A stretch of DNA of 5,253 bases from CAWACC01 sp964390695. Lineage in GTDB: Bacteria > Chlamydiota > Chlamydiia > Chlamydiales > Parachlamydiaceae. Shown here piece after piece: positions 5,205-5,253 of this stretch (the first letter of the stretch is position 1; every line of letters begins with the position of its first letter). The notes under the pieces are model-generated. The model saw nothing but the letters and a program-made list of their open reading frames with translations. It had not been told where the DNA came from and did no database searches. A program made the translations under genes and the position numbers. The stretch lies in NCBI GenBank assembly GCA_964390695.1, contig CAYMKI010000185.1, forward strand, positions 1 to 5,253, in the 5' to 3' direction.

Positions 5205-5253
5205 AATATATTGATGGAAGCAGTAAAAAAAAAAAAAAAATGGAAAAAAATTA

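Larger units (their letters stand above)
5100..5253. repeat. Low-complexity direct repeat with about 98-bp unit, running off the window
   Basis: A unit beginning TATATTTAATATATTGATGG starts at 5100 and again at 5198, 98 bases later. The copies are identical through GGAAGCAGT, the A tract, TGG, seven A and TTA up to the window end. The only difference is A-tract length: 15 A at 5127-5141 and 16 A at 5225-5240. The first unit also holds two hairpins (5148-5174 and 5178-5204), the second of which extends into the start of the next copy. At least 56 bases of the second copy are present. I recognise no insertion sequence, CRISPR or tRNA in it. It may be an intergenic tandem repeat or a mobile palindromic element, or it may mark an assembly end. 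Confidence 0.85.

Noticed and set aside
5100..5253. CRISPR array
   Set aside because: The repeat is long, AT-rich and low in complexity, the two copies are contiguous with no unique spacers, and no cas gene is nearby.

Overview
The window looks like a piece of chromosome from an environmental (amoeba-associated type) member of the Chlamydiae. This is inferred from gene content, not from any database search. The central block is an apparent DUF2709-type hypothetical protein, then tsaE, then a DnaQ-like exonuclease. From memory this matches the Chlamydia trachomatis neighbourhood CT538-CT537-CT536. A chlamydial-type leucine dehydrogenase (compare CT773) and a MORN-repeat protein lie next to it. 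AT-rich intergenic DNA and generally weak Shine-Dalgarno sites fit the same picture.

Layout. At 2-55 there may be the last 17 codons of a rightward gene, meeting the next gene tail to tail. The minus strand then carries two genes: a 335-residue MORN-repeat protein (52-1059) and leucine dehydrogenase (1163-2242). A good sigma70-like promoter for the MORN gene sits in the 103-bp gap between them. An AT-rich divergent region (2243-2397) separates these from a rightward cluster. The cluster holds the DUF2709-like protein (2398-3120), tsaE (3098-3574), engB (3578-4210) and the dnaQ-like exonuclease (4294-5043). The first three are overlapping or nearly touching and probably translationally coupled; the exonuclease follows after 83 bp. 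The last 154 bases (5100-5253) hold a low-complexity, roughly 98-bp direct repeat that runs off the right edge. Each unit has a 15-16 A tract, and the complete unit has two related AT-rich hairpins.

Function. The rightward cluster is housekeeping: t6A tRNA modification (TsaE), ribosome large-subunit assembly (EngB) and a 3'-5' exonuclease, led by a lineage-restricted protein of unknown role. Leucine dehydrogenase links branched-chain amino acids to their keto acids. The MORN protein has no metabolic partner here and could be a host-interaction factor. I see no new multi-gene system. The least explained element is the right-end repeat with its two hairpins, whose stems differ by compensating base changes.
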